Shown here: positions 1 to 7,309 of the stretch, piece by piece
How positions within the stretch are numbered: the first letter of the stretch is position 1
Layout: each line of letters begins with the position of its first letter
Source of the DNA: Pseudomonas sp. PA27(2017)
GTDB taxonomy: Bacteria > Pseudomonadota > Gammaproteobacteria > Pseudomonadales > Pseudomonadaceae
Direction of reading: 5' to 3'
Length of the DNA: 64,000 nt
NCBI RefSeq assembly: GCF_001945445.1
Contig: NZ_MSXW01000061.1
Location: 272-64,271, forward strand
Translations under genes and position numbers: made by a program
Notes under the pieces: model-generated
The model's database searches: none
What the model was told of the DNA's origin: nothing
Seen by the model: only the letters and a program-made list of their open reading frames with translations

Positions 1-19
1 CGACACGTCGGGGCTTTTT
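1..19 (+). terminator. Tail of an intrinsic terminator cut by the window start
   Basis: The short dyad CGAC-AC-GTCG is followed by GGGG and then CTTTTTCTT, which looks like the 3' part of a GC-rich hairpin with a T-run. The matching 5' arm would lie before base 1. It would end a plus-strand gene outside the window and faces the minus-strand acyltransferase gene that stops at 32. Confidence 0.5.
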
Positions 20-31
20 CTTGTCTGTTGA

Positions 32-1198
32 TCAGAGTGGCAGCCCGGCCTTGACGCGGTATTGGTTGCGCACCGGCATCGCGTATTGAAGTATCAGGTA
101 GGGTTGCTGCTCGCTTGGGCAGCGGCTCAGGCGCTGCTGCCATTGTTCCCTGGCGGCAGCCAGCTCGGCGGCGTCGAACAGTGTGTCGACTGCTGGTACT
201 TCCAGTTGCGGATCGCGCTCGCTCCACATGGCATACGCCAGGTAGTGCACGGGGAACAGGCGGTAGCCGGTAAGGATCTGCGCATCGGTCAGCGCGGCCA
301 GTTGTTTGGCGTCCTCGAACCCGCTGGTGATCGGGTCGCCGAAGTGCACGTGGACACGGCCTTTGTAGCCGGTAATGCCCAGGCCGATGCTCTTGTCATC
401 CTCGCCCGGCTGCTTGGTGTAGCTGCCTGTGGTTGCGCGTGTATACAGCTCGCGGGCCTTGGCCTGGTCGCAAGGATCGTACTCGTAGCTGATCGACACC
501 GGGGTCAGCTTGAGGCTGGCGATGACATCGGCGAACGGCTCGTCCTTGCGGCTCATATGAAACATCTTGAGGATCGCCGAATCGGTGCGGTCGTCACCGT
601 CCTTGGCCCGGCCTTCGGCCTGGGCGATCCAGATCGACTCGCCATCCTGGCGGATCGAATGGCTGATGTAAGCCGAAAGCAGCTGGTAAGCGGCGAGTTT
701 TTCGCGGCGGCCGGTGATCGAGCGATGCACGATGAAGCTTTTGTTCAGGCGCATCAGGTCGCTGACGAAGGGCTTCTGCAGCAGGTTGTCGCCAATGGCG
801 ATGCGCGGCGTCTGCAGGCCAGCATGGTACACGGCGTAGTTGACGAAGGCCGGATCCATGACGATATCGCGGTGGTTGGCCAGGAACAGGTATGGGCTGC
901 CGGCCTTCAGTGTTTCCACGCCCGAGTAGGTCACGCCATCGGTGGCATGCTCGACGGTGCGGTCGATGTACGGCTCGATGGACTCCTGCAACGCGCGAAC
1001 CGAATCGATGTGGCGGAACTGCGAGCGCAGTCGATGGGCTATAAGAGGTTTGAGCAACCAGCCGAACGGGCCGGCCATGCGCGGAAAGCGAAACTGGGTA
1101 AGGATGTCGAGAAACGCATCGTCGGCCAACAGGCGCGCCAGAACCGCTGGAATTTCCGCGTCGGCATAGGGTCGGATGCTGTCGAATTCGCCCATCAT
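32..1198 (-). CDS. PlsC-like glycerolipid acyltransferase family protein
   Basis: 388 aa. Members of this superfamily move an acyl chain from acyl-CoA or acyl-ACP to a glycerolipid at the inner membrane. The signature region is ANHRDIVMDPAF near residues 107-118, followed by a glycine-rich EGRAKDGDD block near residue 195 like the EGTRS motif of PlsC enzymes. The His and Asp are separated by five residues here rather than the usual four (H-x4-D). The open frame extends to 1261, but I chose the tandem ATG ATG at 1198 because AAGAGA precedes it and the upstream 21 codons look like leader sequence. There is no obvious signal peptide. It is monocistronic, convergent with an upstream plus-strand gene and divergent from the CPXCG gene. 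The substrate is unknown. Confidence 0.75.
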   Translation of the reverse strand: MMGEFDSIRPYADAEIPAVLARLLADDAFLDILTQFRFPRMAGPFGWLLKPLIAHRLRSQFRHIDSVRALQESIEPYIDRTVEHATDGVTYSGVETLKAGSPYLFLANHRDIVMDPAFVNYAVYHAGLQTPRIAIGDNLLQKPFVSDLMRLNKSFIVHRSITGRREKLAAYQLLSAYISHSIRQDGESIWIAQAEGRAKDGDDRTDSAILKMFHMSRKDEPFADVIASLKLTPVSISYEYDPCDQAKARELYTRATTGSYTKQPGEDDKSIGLGITGYKGRVHVHFGDPITSGFEDAKQLAALTDAQILTGYRLFPVHYLAYAMWSERDPQLEVPAVDTLFDAAELAAAREQWQQRLSRCPSEQQPYLILQYAMPVRNQYRVKAGLPL

Positions 1199-1341
1199 GA
1201 TCTCTTGTGATTGTCGCTGCGATTGAAAGGTGGAATGCGCTGCGCCCTGTGCCGTGATCACGCGCCAATACAGCGTGAAAGCAACTCCGGGAGCAGCAAT
1301 AGACCGCCCATTATACCCTGCAAGTCACACGGAGGCGCCCC

Positions 1342-1524
1342 ATGTTGGAAACCCAGGATTATCAGTGCCCCTATTGCGGCGAGCCCGTCGAGGCGGTACT
1401 GGACTTGTCGGCCGGTGATCAGCAATACATCGAGGACTGCCCGGTATGCTGCAGGCCCATTGTCTTTCTACTCGAAACCGATGGGCAGAGCTGGCATCTG
1501 GACGTGCGCGGGGAGAATGATTGA
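1342..1524 (+). CDS. CPXCG-motif cysteine-rich small protein
   Basis: 60 aa zinc-ribbon-like protein. CPYCGEPV at residues 9-16 and CPVCCRPI at residues 33-40 give the two CxxC pairs expected of a metal site. The family is widespread in gamma-proteobacteria and has no assigned function. GGAGG lies 7 nt before the ATG. The stop codon overlaps the start of the following DUF2007 gene in a TGATG arrangement, so the two are probably translationally coupled. Confidence 0.85.
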   Translation: MLETQDYQCPYCGEPVEAVLDLSAGDQQYIEDCPVCCRPIVFLLETDGQSWHLDVRGEND

Positions 1525-1784
1525 TGAAGCGCATCTACGAGCCCCAGGACCTGATGGAAGGCGAGTTGCTCAAGGCCATGCTCGCCAGCGAGGGCGTCCA
1601 GGCGCATCTGGTAGGTGCCCACCTGGCTGGCGCAGTGGGCGAGCTACCGGCATGCGGGCTGCTCGGCCTGCTGGTGGAAGACGGCGACGCCGAGCGCGCC
1701 CGCTGGTTGATCGCCGAGTACAATGGCGCACAACCGCTACCCGGTGACGAGCCGGATCCCCCTCAAGGCGTGCTGCTGTGTTGA
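1524..1784 (+). CDS. DUF2007 putative signal-transducing protein
   Basis: 86 aa. The first half matches the DUF2007 pattern: a protein that begins with a transfer phrase (IYEPQDLMEGELLKAMLASEG), then a small beta unit (VQAHLVG..LAGAVGELP) and a final helix (DAERARWLIAEYN), a ferredoxin-like fold related to PII-type regulators. I use the ATG at 1524, which overlaps the stop of the upstream gene, rather than the TTG one codon earlier. The C-terminal 20 residues are Pro/Asp-rich and probably disordered. Function is unknown. It is commonly paired with the CPXCG gene, as here. Confidence 0.8.
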   Translation: MKRIYEPQDLMEGELLKAMLASEGVQAHLVGAHLAGAVGELPACGLLGLLVEDGDAERARWLIAEYNGAQPLPGDEPDPPQGVLLC

Positions 1785-1820
1785 GCAGCGGGTGCGCCCA
1801 CCCATCCCGATGAGTCTTTC

Positions 1821-2438
1821 ATGAGTGGACGCTTTGCGCTGTTTCGCTGGACGCCTGCCTTCGCGGCGCAGCCAGGTTTTCCTGCTGACCAGCTGCCGCA
1901 CTGGAATCTGGCTCCCGGCTCCCAGGTGCTCGTGCTGCGCAGCGAGCATGAGCAGCCGCCGCTGACGCGGGCGCGCTGGGGCCTGACTCCTCCCTGGCTG
2001 AAGGATCTGTCGAAAACGCCGTCCCACGCCCGCGCCGAAACCCTCGCCGAACAGCCGATGTTTCGCGACGCGTTTCGCCTGCGCCGTTGCCTCATTCCTG
2101 CCAACGGCTTCTATGAGTGGCGCGGCGCGGCGCGCAAACGGCCGTACTGGGTGAGTGGCGAGGATTCGCTGCTGTACTTCGCGGCGGTCTGGGAAGCCTA
2201 TCCGGTAGAGGGCCATGTTTATCTGAGCACCGCCATGATCACCCAGGCGGCCGCGGCGCTACGTCGCCCATTGATTCTCGACGCCGAGCAGCGGCAACGC
2301 TGGCTGGCCGCCGACACACCGCTCGAGGAGCTGCAGACGCTGCTCGTCGCCAAGCCGACAGCGCTGCGCGAACGAGTATTGAGCAATCTGGTCAATGACC
2401 CGAAGCTCGACGGGCCGGAGTGTCTGACGCCTGCTTGA
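1821..2438 (+). CDS. HMCES/YedK (SRAP) family protein with altered active site
   Basis: 205 aa, the normal length for SRAP proteins, which form a thiazolidine DNA-protein crosslink with abasic sites in single-stranded DNA through Cys2. Fold motifs are clear: MSGRFAL at the N-terminus, WNLAPGSQVLVL, RWGLTPPWL, HARAET, FYEWRG and RRPLILD. Compared with E. coli YedK as I remember it, Cys2 is Ser2, the Asn of NARxET is His, and the His of HDRRPL is Ala, while the Glu of FYEW remains. The gene therefore looks like an intact but crosslink-deficient paralogue, not a pseudogene. The start is the only ATG that gives the N-terminal motif. It follows the DUF2007 gene by 36 bp. Confidence 0.8.
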   Translation: MSGRFALFRWTPAFAAQPGFPADQLPHWNLAPGSQVLVLRSEHEQPPLTRARWGLTPPWLKDLSKTPSHARAETLAEQPMFRDAFRLRRCLIPANGFYEWRGAARKRPYWVSGEDSLLYFAAVWEAYPVEGHVYLSTAMITQAAAALRRPLILDAEQRQRWLAADTPLEELQTLLVAKPTALRERVLSNLVNDPKLDGPECLTPA

Positions 2439-2472
2439 GGCTTTGGCTTGCGCTGAAATACGGGCAGCCCTT

Positions 2473-2644
2473 GCAGGCCGTTGAAAAACGTAGGCGAGGC
2501 AGCTGACGCGATACCGATGGCGGCCCCGCAAAAATAGCCGAAAAAGCGGAGTGTACAGTTGTACATGAGCATTTTGACTGGGCTCGCACGCGAGGCTGTT
2601 TTTAACGACGCGGCTGCAACGTAGGTAGTTTTTCAACAGCCTGC
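2473..2644. repeat. Hairpin-rich intergenic repeat, copy 1 (172 bp)
   Basis: The ends form a 17-bp inverted repeat with one mismatch: 2473-2489 reads GCAGGCCGTTGAAAAAC and 2628-2644 is its complement. Inside are TGTAC-AGTT-GTACA (2552-2565), CTCG-CACG-CGAG (2583-2594) and blocks such as GCCGAAAAAGCG and TTTTGACTGGGCT. The same blocks occur in inverted order at 52748-52903. No coding potential is seen. It sits between the HMCES-like gene and the M48 protease gene. Confidence 0.85.
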
Positions 2645-2679
2645 TAGCATACCTCGCAAATTTACCAGGGAGATCCAGC

Positions 2680-3498
2680 ATGAAACCGTCGTTGTCCATT
2701 ACCACGCTGACTGCGGCTCTGCTGCTGGCAGGATGCCAAGCCGTCAACACCACCAGCGGTGGCTCGGTCGGCGTCGAGCGCAAGCAGTACATGTTCAGCG
2801 CATTGTCGACCGATGAGGTCAACCAGATGTACGCCCAGTCTTACCAGCAGACTTTGCAGGAAGCCTCGAGCCAGGGCGCGCTGGACAAGAACAGCGCTGA
2901 GGCTAAGCGTCTGCAGCGTATCGCCGACCGGCTGATCAAGCAGGCCCCGCTGTTTCGCCCGGATGCGGCCCAATGGCAGTGGGAAGTCAACCTGATCAAG
3001 AGCCCGGAGCTGAATGCCAACTGCGGCCCTGGCGGCAAGATCATCTTCTACACCGGCATCATCGAGAAGCTGAAGCTTACCGACGATGAAATCGCCGCGG
3101 TCATGGGCCACGAGATCGCCCACGCCCTGCGCGAGCATGGCCGCGAGGCGATGTCCAAGGCCTATGGCGTGAACCTGGCCAAGCAGGGCGCTGCTGCACT
3201 GCTGGGCGTGACACCGGACAAGATGGCGCTGGCCGATGCCGCGGTGAACTACGGCATGACACTGCCCAACAGCCGCAGCAACGAGAACGAAGCCGACCTG
3301 ATCGGCCTCGAGCTGTCGGCCCGCGCAGGCTTCAATCCCAATGCGGCGATCAGCCTGTGGGAGAAAATGGCCAAGGCCAGTGAGGGCGCACCGCCGGAGT
3401 TCATGAGCACGCACCCGTCCTCGTCGAGCCGTATCACCTCGCTGCAGGCCGCTATCCCGAAAGTCATGCCGCTTTATCAGCAGGCCAAGAAAGGCTGA
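2680..3498 (+). CDS. M48-family metalloprotease lipoprotein (LoiP/YggG-like)
   Basis: 272 aa. A lipoprotein signal peptide ends in LLLAGC (Cys19), so the protein should be anchored in the envelope facing the periplasm. The zinc site is HEIAH at about residues 145-149, with the third ligand Glu in NENEADLIG near residue 204, the standard M48 layout. Related enzymes (LoiP, BepA) cut or help fold outer-membrane proteins. AGGGAGA stands 9 nt before the ATG. It is transcribed alone, behind the 172-bp repeat, and ends before a stem-loop. The family call is firm. The exact substrate cannot be told from sequence. Confidence 0.9.
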   Translation: MKPSLSITTLTAALLLAGCQAVNTTSGGSVGVERKQYMFSALSTDEVNQMYAQSYQQTLQEASSQGALDKNSAEAKRLQRIADRLIKQAPLFRPDAAQWQWEVNLIKSPELNANCGPGGKIIFYTGIIEKLKLTDDEIAAVMGHEIAHALREHGREAMSKAYGVNLAKQGAAALLGVTPDKMALADAAVNYGMTLPNSRSNENEADLIGLELSARAGFNPNAAISLWEKMAKASEGAPPEFMSTHPSSSSRITSLQAAIPKVMPLYQQAKKG

Positions 3499-3512
3499 TC
3501 GCGATGTGACAA

Positions 3513-3549
3513 GTCGCCATCAAGTAGCTCGTATCTACTCGGTGGCGAC
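3513..3549 (+). terminator. Stem-loop after the M48 protease gene
   Basis: GTCGCCA (3513-3519) pairs with TGGCGAC (3543-3549), with a nested AGTAG/CTACT pair inside. There is no T-run, so it may be a transcript end or stabiliser rather than a strict intrinsic terminator. Confidence 0.4.
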
Positions 3550-3599
3550 TCAGCTCCAAGACCAACGCCGTGGTCGGACATTGGGCTTGCCTCAGTCAA

Positions 3600-4190
3600 T
3601 CAGCCGTTCAGAAATCCGCTCAACAGCATGGCCTGGTAAGCCGCATACACCGCCAACGCGGCGAAGGCGATGGCGGCGATTCGGCGAATCAGGGTGAGCG
3701 GCAGGCGGTCAGCGGCGAAGTTGCCGGCCAGCACCACCGGCACGTTGGCAATCAGCATGCCCAGCGTGGTGCCGAGCACCACCATGATGAAATGCGGGTA
3801 CTGGGCGGCGAGCATCACTGTCGCCACCTGGGTCTTGTCCCCCATCTCGGCCAGGAAGAAGGCGATCAGCGTGGTCAGGAACGGCCCGTAGCGTTTGAGG
3901 CTGGAGCTTTCGTCATCGTCGAGCTTGTCCGGGATCAACGTCCATAGCGCCACGGCGACGAAGGACGCCGCCAGAATCCAGCTCAAAAGTGCCGGCGAGA
4001 GCAGGCCCGCCACCCAGTTGCCCACCGCACCCGCGGCCAAGTGGTTGGCGAGCGTGGCGACCACCATGCCCCAGATGATCGGCCAGGGCCTGCGAAAGCG
4101 AGCGGCCAGCAATAGGGCGAGCAATTGCGTCTTGTCGCCGATTTCCGCCAGGGCGACGATCAGGGTGGGAACGAAAAGAGATTCCAGCAT
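3600..4190 (-). CDS. TMEM165/GDT1 (UPF0016) family manganese exporter
   Basis: 196 aa, six predicted membrane segments arranged as two homologous halves. Each half carries the family signature E-x-G-D-K-T-Q: AEIGDKTQLLALL near residue 16 and AEMGDKTQVATVM near residue 115. Bacterial members export Mn2+ (the family includes MneA of Vibrio and Mnx of cyanobacteria), and the preceding yybP-ykoY riboswitch supports a manganese role here. The ATG at 4190 is preceded by AGGAAACC. The linker between halves is acidic (DKLDDDESS), as is common. It is transcribed alone on the minus strand, convergent with the M48 gene. Confidence 0.9.
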   Translation of the reverse strand: MLESLFVPTLIVALAEIGDKTQLLALLLAARFRRPWPIIWGMVVATLANHLAAGAVGNWVAGLLSPALLSWILAASFVAVALWTLIPDKLDDDESSSLKRYGPFLTTLIAFFLAEMGDKTQVATVMLAAQYPHFIMVVLGTTLGMLIANVPVVLAGNFAADRLPLTLIRRIAAIAFAALAVYAAYQAMLLSGFLNG

Positions 4191-4203
4191 CAGGTTTCCT
4201 AAA

Positions 4204-4269
4204 GGGGCGGGTAGACACGGCTATGACACGTACAGCCTTCCCGCCCCGGGTAAGGTGTTCGTGTCATAG
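4204..4269 (-). promoter_or_regulatory. Expression platform of the manganese riboswitch: two competing hairpins
   Basis: On the minus-strand RNA, the 10-bp perfect pair at 4269-4260/4230-4221 (CTATGACACG and its complement) encloses GGGGCGGG (4247-4240). That GGGGCGGG can instead pair with CCCGCCCC (4211-4204), which is followed by UUU and lies about 10 nt before the ribosome binding site. The two stems interleave and cannot form together as simple hairpins, the expected form of a switch controlling termination or ribosome access. Confidence 0.65.
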
Positions 4270-4329
4270 GTCTTGTCAAACCCTGCGCGGCGTTCGAGCC
4301 GAACGGCGCAGATCCGTCTGGGCGGATCT

Positions 4330-4415
4330 TGGGTCGCACGCACCATGGTCTGCCGACCAAGTATGTTGATGCATGCCGGGCGAGCGGGTGCTCGCGGGAG
4401 ACTACTCCCCTAGGA
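4330..4415 (-). ncRNA. yybP-ykoY manganese riboswitch aptamer
   Basis: Read on the minus strand, the conserved parts appear in order: AGGGGAGTAG near 4412-4403, then a variable GC stem (CGAGCACCCGCTCG), then ATCAACATACTTGG (about 4370-4357), then CGGCAGACC (about 4355-4347). These correspond to the two Mn2+-binding internal loops of the yybP-ykoY class. The gene downstream is a UPF0016 exporter, one of the known targets of this class. A further hairpin follows at 4328-4311. Aptamer boundaries are approximate. Confidence 0.9.
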
Positions 4416-4483
4416 CGCGCGCATTCTGCCCAAACCGATCTTGTTGGGCAAGGCCTGCGCCGCTGTGCCGCAGGCAGGCTCCG

Positions 4484-5482
4484 TTAGCGGCTGGTGGCCT
4501 GGTAAATGCGGAAGCCATCGGCATCGGCCAGGGTGTGGCAGATGCCGATATGTTGTTCGATCAGCGGTGGGTACTTGAGGAAGCGGTTGGCCACCAGGCG
4601 AATCTGCCCGCCCTTGCGCAGGTGCCGGGAAGCCTGGCGTAGCAGGTCTTCGCTGGCCTGGTAATGAGTGTGCACGCCTTGGTGAAACGGCGGGTTGCTG
4701 AGAATGGCGCTCAGCTCCGCGGGCGCAGCGGCAATGCCGTCGCCGCTGATGACGTCGGCCTGCAGGCCATTGGCGGCCAGGGTCAGGCGACTGCTGACGA
4801 CGGCGAATGCATCGACGTCCAGCATGGTGACGTGGCTGTCTGGGTAGCGACGTTTGAGCACTGCCCCGAGCACGCCGGCGCCGCAGCCGAAGTCGAGCAG
4901 ATGGCCGTCTGGTAGCTGATTCAGATGCTCGAGCAGCAGCGCGCTGCCGACATCCAGCCGGCCGTGGCTGAACACGCCGGGCAGGGTGACGACTTCCAGT
5001 GAGCCATCGGCGAGCGGCAAGCTGTAGCGCTGTGCCAATGAGGTGAGATCAGGTTCCGCTGGCGCCTGATCCACGCGCACCTGCCACAGCTGGCAGTGGC
5101 GTGCGCTGTCGAGTTTGCGCGGTGTGCCGTAGGCCGCCATCTGCTTGGCTGCACGCTCGACGCCAGCGCGCTTTTCGCCCACCAGATACAGCAGCTTGCC
5201 GGGCAGGCGGGCGGCGAGGGCGTCGAGCAGGTAAGCCGTCAACTCACGGGATTTGGGCAGGAACAGCACGGCCGTCTCGACCGTGGCAGCCGGCGGCGAG
5301 ACGCCAAAGGTGCTGCGCCCGGCGAAGCGCGCGTCGAGCATACTCTGATCGCCAGCATGCCAGCTCCAACCCGCAGCCTGTGGCAGTTGCCCGAGCAGGT
5401 CATCGGCCGGCAGACCCGCGAGCAAGGCGGGGCCACCGAACAGCTCGGCCTGACGCAGCAGCACTTCACTTCGTGGATCCAT
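4484..5482 (-). CDS. rsmC: 16S rRNA m2G1207 methyltransferase RsmC
   Basis: 332 aa. RsmC uses S-adenosylmethionine to methylate G1207 of 16S rRNA in the small subunit. It has a degenerate N-terminal methyltransferase-like half and an active C-terminal half; the active half shows the SAM-binding LLDFGCGAGVLGAVL near residue 197 and the catalytic SNPPFHQG near residue 260. The frame is open to 5536, but MDPRSEVLLRQAELF starting at 5482 is the typical RsmC N-terminus, so I use that start. It is followed on the same strand by no close gene, and the 2-hydroxyacid dehydrogenase lies 72 bp upstream on the same strand. Confidence 0.92.
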   Translation of the reverse strand: MDPRSEVLLRQAELFGGPALLAGLPADDLLGQLPQAAGWSWHAGDQSMLDARFAGRSTFGVSPPAATVETAVLFLPKSRELTAYLLDALAARLPGKLLYLVGEKRAGVERAAKQMAAYGTPRKLDSARHCQLWQVRVDQAPAEPDLTSLAQRYSLPLADGSLEVVTLPGVFSHGRLDVGSALLLEHLNQLPDGHLLDFGCGAGVLGAVLKRRYPDSHVTMLDVDAFAVVSSRLTLAANGLQADVISGDGIAAAPAELSAILSNPPFHQGVHTHYQASEDLLRQASRHLRKGGQIRLVANRFLKYPPLIEQHIGICHTLADADGFRIYQATSR

Positions 5483-5554
5483 CAGATCTACCCCGGCAAA
5501 AGCGCGAAGGGTAGGGGCGTGGGCCTCAAGCTGCAAGCTCGATGCACCAAAGGG

Positions 5555-6520
5555 TCAGTTGACCTGGCGTTTGGCTTGCCCGGCGAAAAAGCCCGCCGCG
5601 TTTTCCGCCAATTGCCCGACGATCCGCTGACGCGCCTCGCGGGCGCCCCAGGCGCTGTGGGGGGTGATGATCAAGCGGGGAATGTCGTCGGCCAGTAATG
5701 GATTGCCATCTCTGGGCGGCTCCTGGGTCAGCACGTCGGTGGCGGCACCGCCCAGCTTGCCCGTGCGCAGGGCGTCGGCCAGGGCCTGTTCGTCGATCAG
5801 CCCGCCGCGGGCCGTGTTGATCACGAAGGCGCCCGGCTTGAGCAGCGCGAGCTCCCGGGCGCCGATCAGGTTGCGGGTCTGTTCTGTCAGCGGGCAATGC
5901 AGGGTCAGGGCGTCGACCTGGGTGAGCAGCTCGTCCAGCGCCAGTCGATCAGCGCGGGGCGGGCGCCCCGGCAGTTGGCCGTAGAGCACGCGCATGCCGA
6001 ACGCTTCGGCCAGCCTGGCCACCGCGCCGCCCAGCTCGCCGTGGCCGAGCAGGCCAAGGGTCTTGCCTTCGAGCTCGACGATGGGGTGGTCGAGCAGGCA
6101 GAACATGGGCGACTGCTGCCAGCGGCCAGCGCGAACATCGCGTTGATAGTCTTGCAGGCTGGTGGCCAGGGCGAGCAGCAGCGTGAGGGTGTGCTGGGCC
6201 ACCGACGGCGTGCCGTAACCCTGGCAATTGCATACGGTCACGTCATGGGCTCGGGCCGCGGCAAGATCGACGTTGTTGGTGCCGGTAGCGGCGACCAGCA
6301 CCAGCTCGAGGTCGGGACAGGCCGCCAACACGGTCGCATCGATCACGGCCTTGTTGCTGATCGCAACGCGGGCACCTTGCAGGCGCTCGATGATCTGCGA
6401 CGAGGTACTCTGGCCATGCAGCACCAGCTCGGCGAAGGGTTCGCGCAATGGCGTCATGTCCAGATCGTCCAGGTCGAGTGAGCGATAATCGAGAAACACC
6501 GCGCGGCCTGTTTTACTCAT
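5555..6520 (-). CDS. D-2-hydroxyacid dehydrogenase (glycerate dehydrogenase-like)
   Basis: 321 aa NAD(P)-dependent oxidoreductase of the D-isomer 2-hydroxyacid family, which reduces 2-keto acids such as hydroxypyruvate or glyoxylate. The nucleotide-binding loop is GHGELG near residue 152. The catalytic Arg is in NTARGGLID (about 233), the Glu in TQEPP (about 263) and the His in TPHSAW (about 283), all conserved. Length and motifs resemble HprA-type hydroxypyruvate reductases, but close relatives differ in substrate, so no symbol is given. The start ATG at 6520 follows AAAGG. It precedes rsmC on the same strand. Confidence 0.85.
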   Translation of the reverse strand: MSKTGRAVFLDYRSLDLDDLDMTPLREPFAELVLHGQSTSSQIIERLQGARVAISNKAVIDATVLAACPDLELVLVAATGTNNVDLAAARAHDVTVCNCQGYGTPSVAQHTLTLLLALATSLQDYQRDVRAGRWQQSPMFCLLDHPIVELEGKTLGLLGHGELGGAVARLAEAFGMRVLYGQLPGRPPRADRLALDELLTQVDALTLHCPLTEQTRNLIGARELALLKPGAFVINTARGGLIDEQALADALRTGKLGGAATDVLTQEPPRDGNPLLADDIPRLIITPHSAWGAREARQRIVGQLAENAAGFFAGQAKRQVN

Positions 6521-6651
6521 CAGCTGTACCTTTCTGGCAGTCTTGTCGGGAAGTAAAGTGCAGCCTATCAGAAGCGCTCTGCCGCCTGCCCGCTCCTGTT
6601 GGGCGTGCCGGTACCCGCCCCCTGGTCAATCAGCCAACTCCTGGAGCCGCC

Positions 6652-7281
6652 GTGTACTGGATGGAATTTCTTACCGTTGCCCTCATTCATCTCCTGGCCG
6701 TGGCCAGTCCGGGGCCGGATTTTGCCGTCGTGGTGCGCGAGAGCGTCGCGCACGGCCGGCGTACCGGCGTGTTCTGCGCCTTGGGTGTGGGCACCGCGAT
6801 CTTTCTGCATGTGGCGTATTCGCTGGCAGGCATTGGGCTGATCGTTTCGCAGTCGATCATGCTGTTCAATGCCTTGAAGTGGCTGGCCGCCGCTTACTTG
6901 CTGTACATCGGTTTCAAGGCGCTGCGTGCCAGACCGGCGGCGCCCGAGGCGGCGCGATCACAGGCGCCTGCACCAGTACGAACGCCGCGGGCAGCGTTCG
7001 TCACAGGCTTCGTGACCAATGGCCTGAACCCCAAGGCGACGCTGTTTTTCCTGTCGCTGTTCACCGTGGTGATCAACCCGCACACCCCGCTGCTGGTGCA
7101 GGGCGGCTACGGTGTCTACCTGGCCGTGGCCACGGCAGTGTGGTTCTGCCTGGTGGCGATGCTGTTCAGCCAGCAGCGCGTGCGCGACGGCTTCGCGCGC
7201 ATGGGCCACTGGTTCGACCGCCTGATGGGCGCGGTGCTGGTCGGCCTGGGGATCAAGCTGGCGTTTACCGAGCTGAAGTAA
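6652..7281 (+). CDS. LysE/RhtB family amino acid exporter
   Basis: 209 aa, six hydrophobic segments. The N-terminal LLAVASPGPDFAVVVRESV is the LysE family signature and TGFVTNGLNPKATLFFLSLF follows at about residue 120, so the protein should export amino acids or related metabolites across the inner membrane. I start at GTG 6652 because GGAG lies 6 nt before it. The first ATG at 6661 would have a 15-nt gap. The open frame further upstream has no support. It is a single gene, convergent with the thiolase gene. Confidence 0.85.
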   Translation: MYWMEFLTVALIHLLAVASPGPDFAVVVRESVAHGRRTGVFCALGVGTAIFLHVAYSLAGIGLIVSQSIMLFNALKWLAAAYLLYIGFKALRARPAAPEAARSQAPAPVRTPRAAFVTGFVTNGLNPKATLFFLSLFTVVINPHTPLLVQGGYGVYLAVATAVWFCLVAMLFSQQRVRDGFARMGHWFDRLMGAVLVGLGIKLAFTELK

Positions 7282-7300
7282 GGGGCGCGATTGCGCCCCT
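7281..7300. terminator. Shared hairpin between convergent genes
   Basis: AGGGGCGC-GATT-GCGCCCCT is a perfect 8-bp stem lying between the stop of the exporter and the stop of the thiolase. There is no T-run in either direction, so its terminator role is inferred from position and stem strength. Confidence 0.5.
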
Positions 7301-7309
7301 GATCAGCCT

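Noticed and set aside
62..1210. 382-codon plus-strand frame opposite the acyltransferase gene
   Set aside because: It shadows a gene with a clear acyltransferase signature and shows no recognisable domain or start signal.
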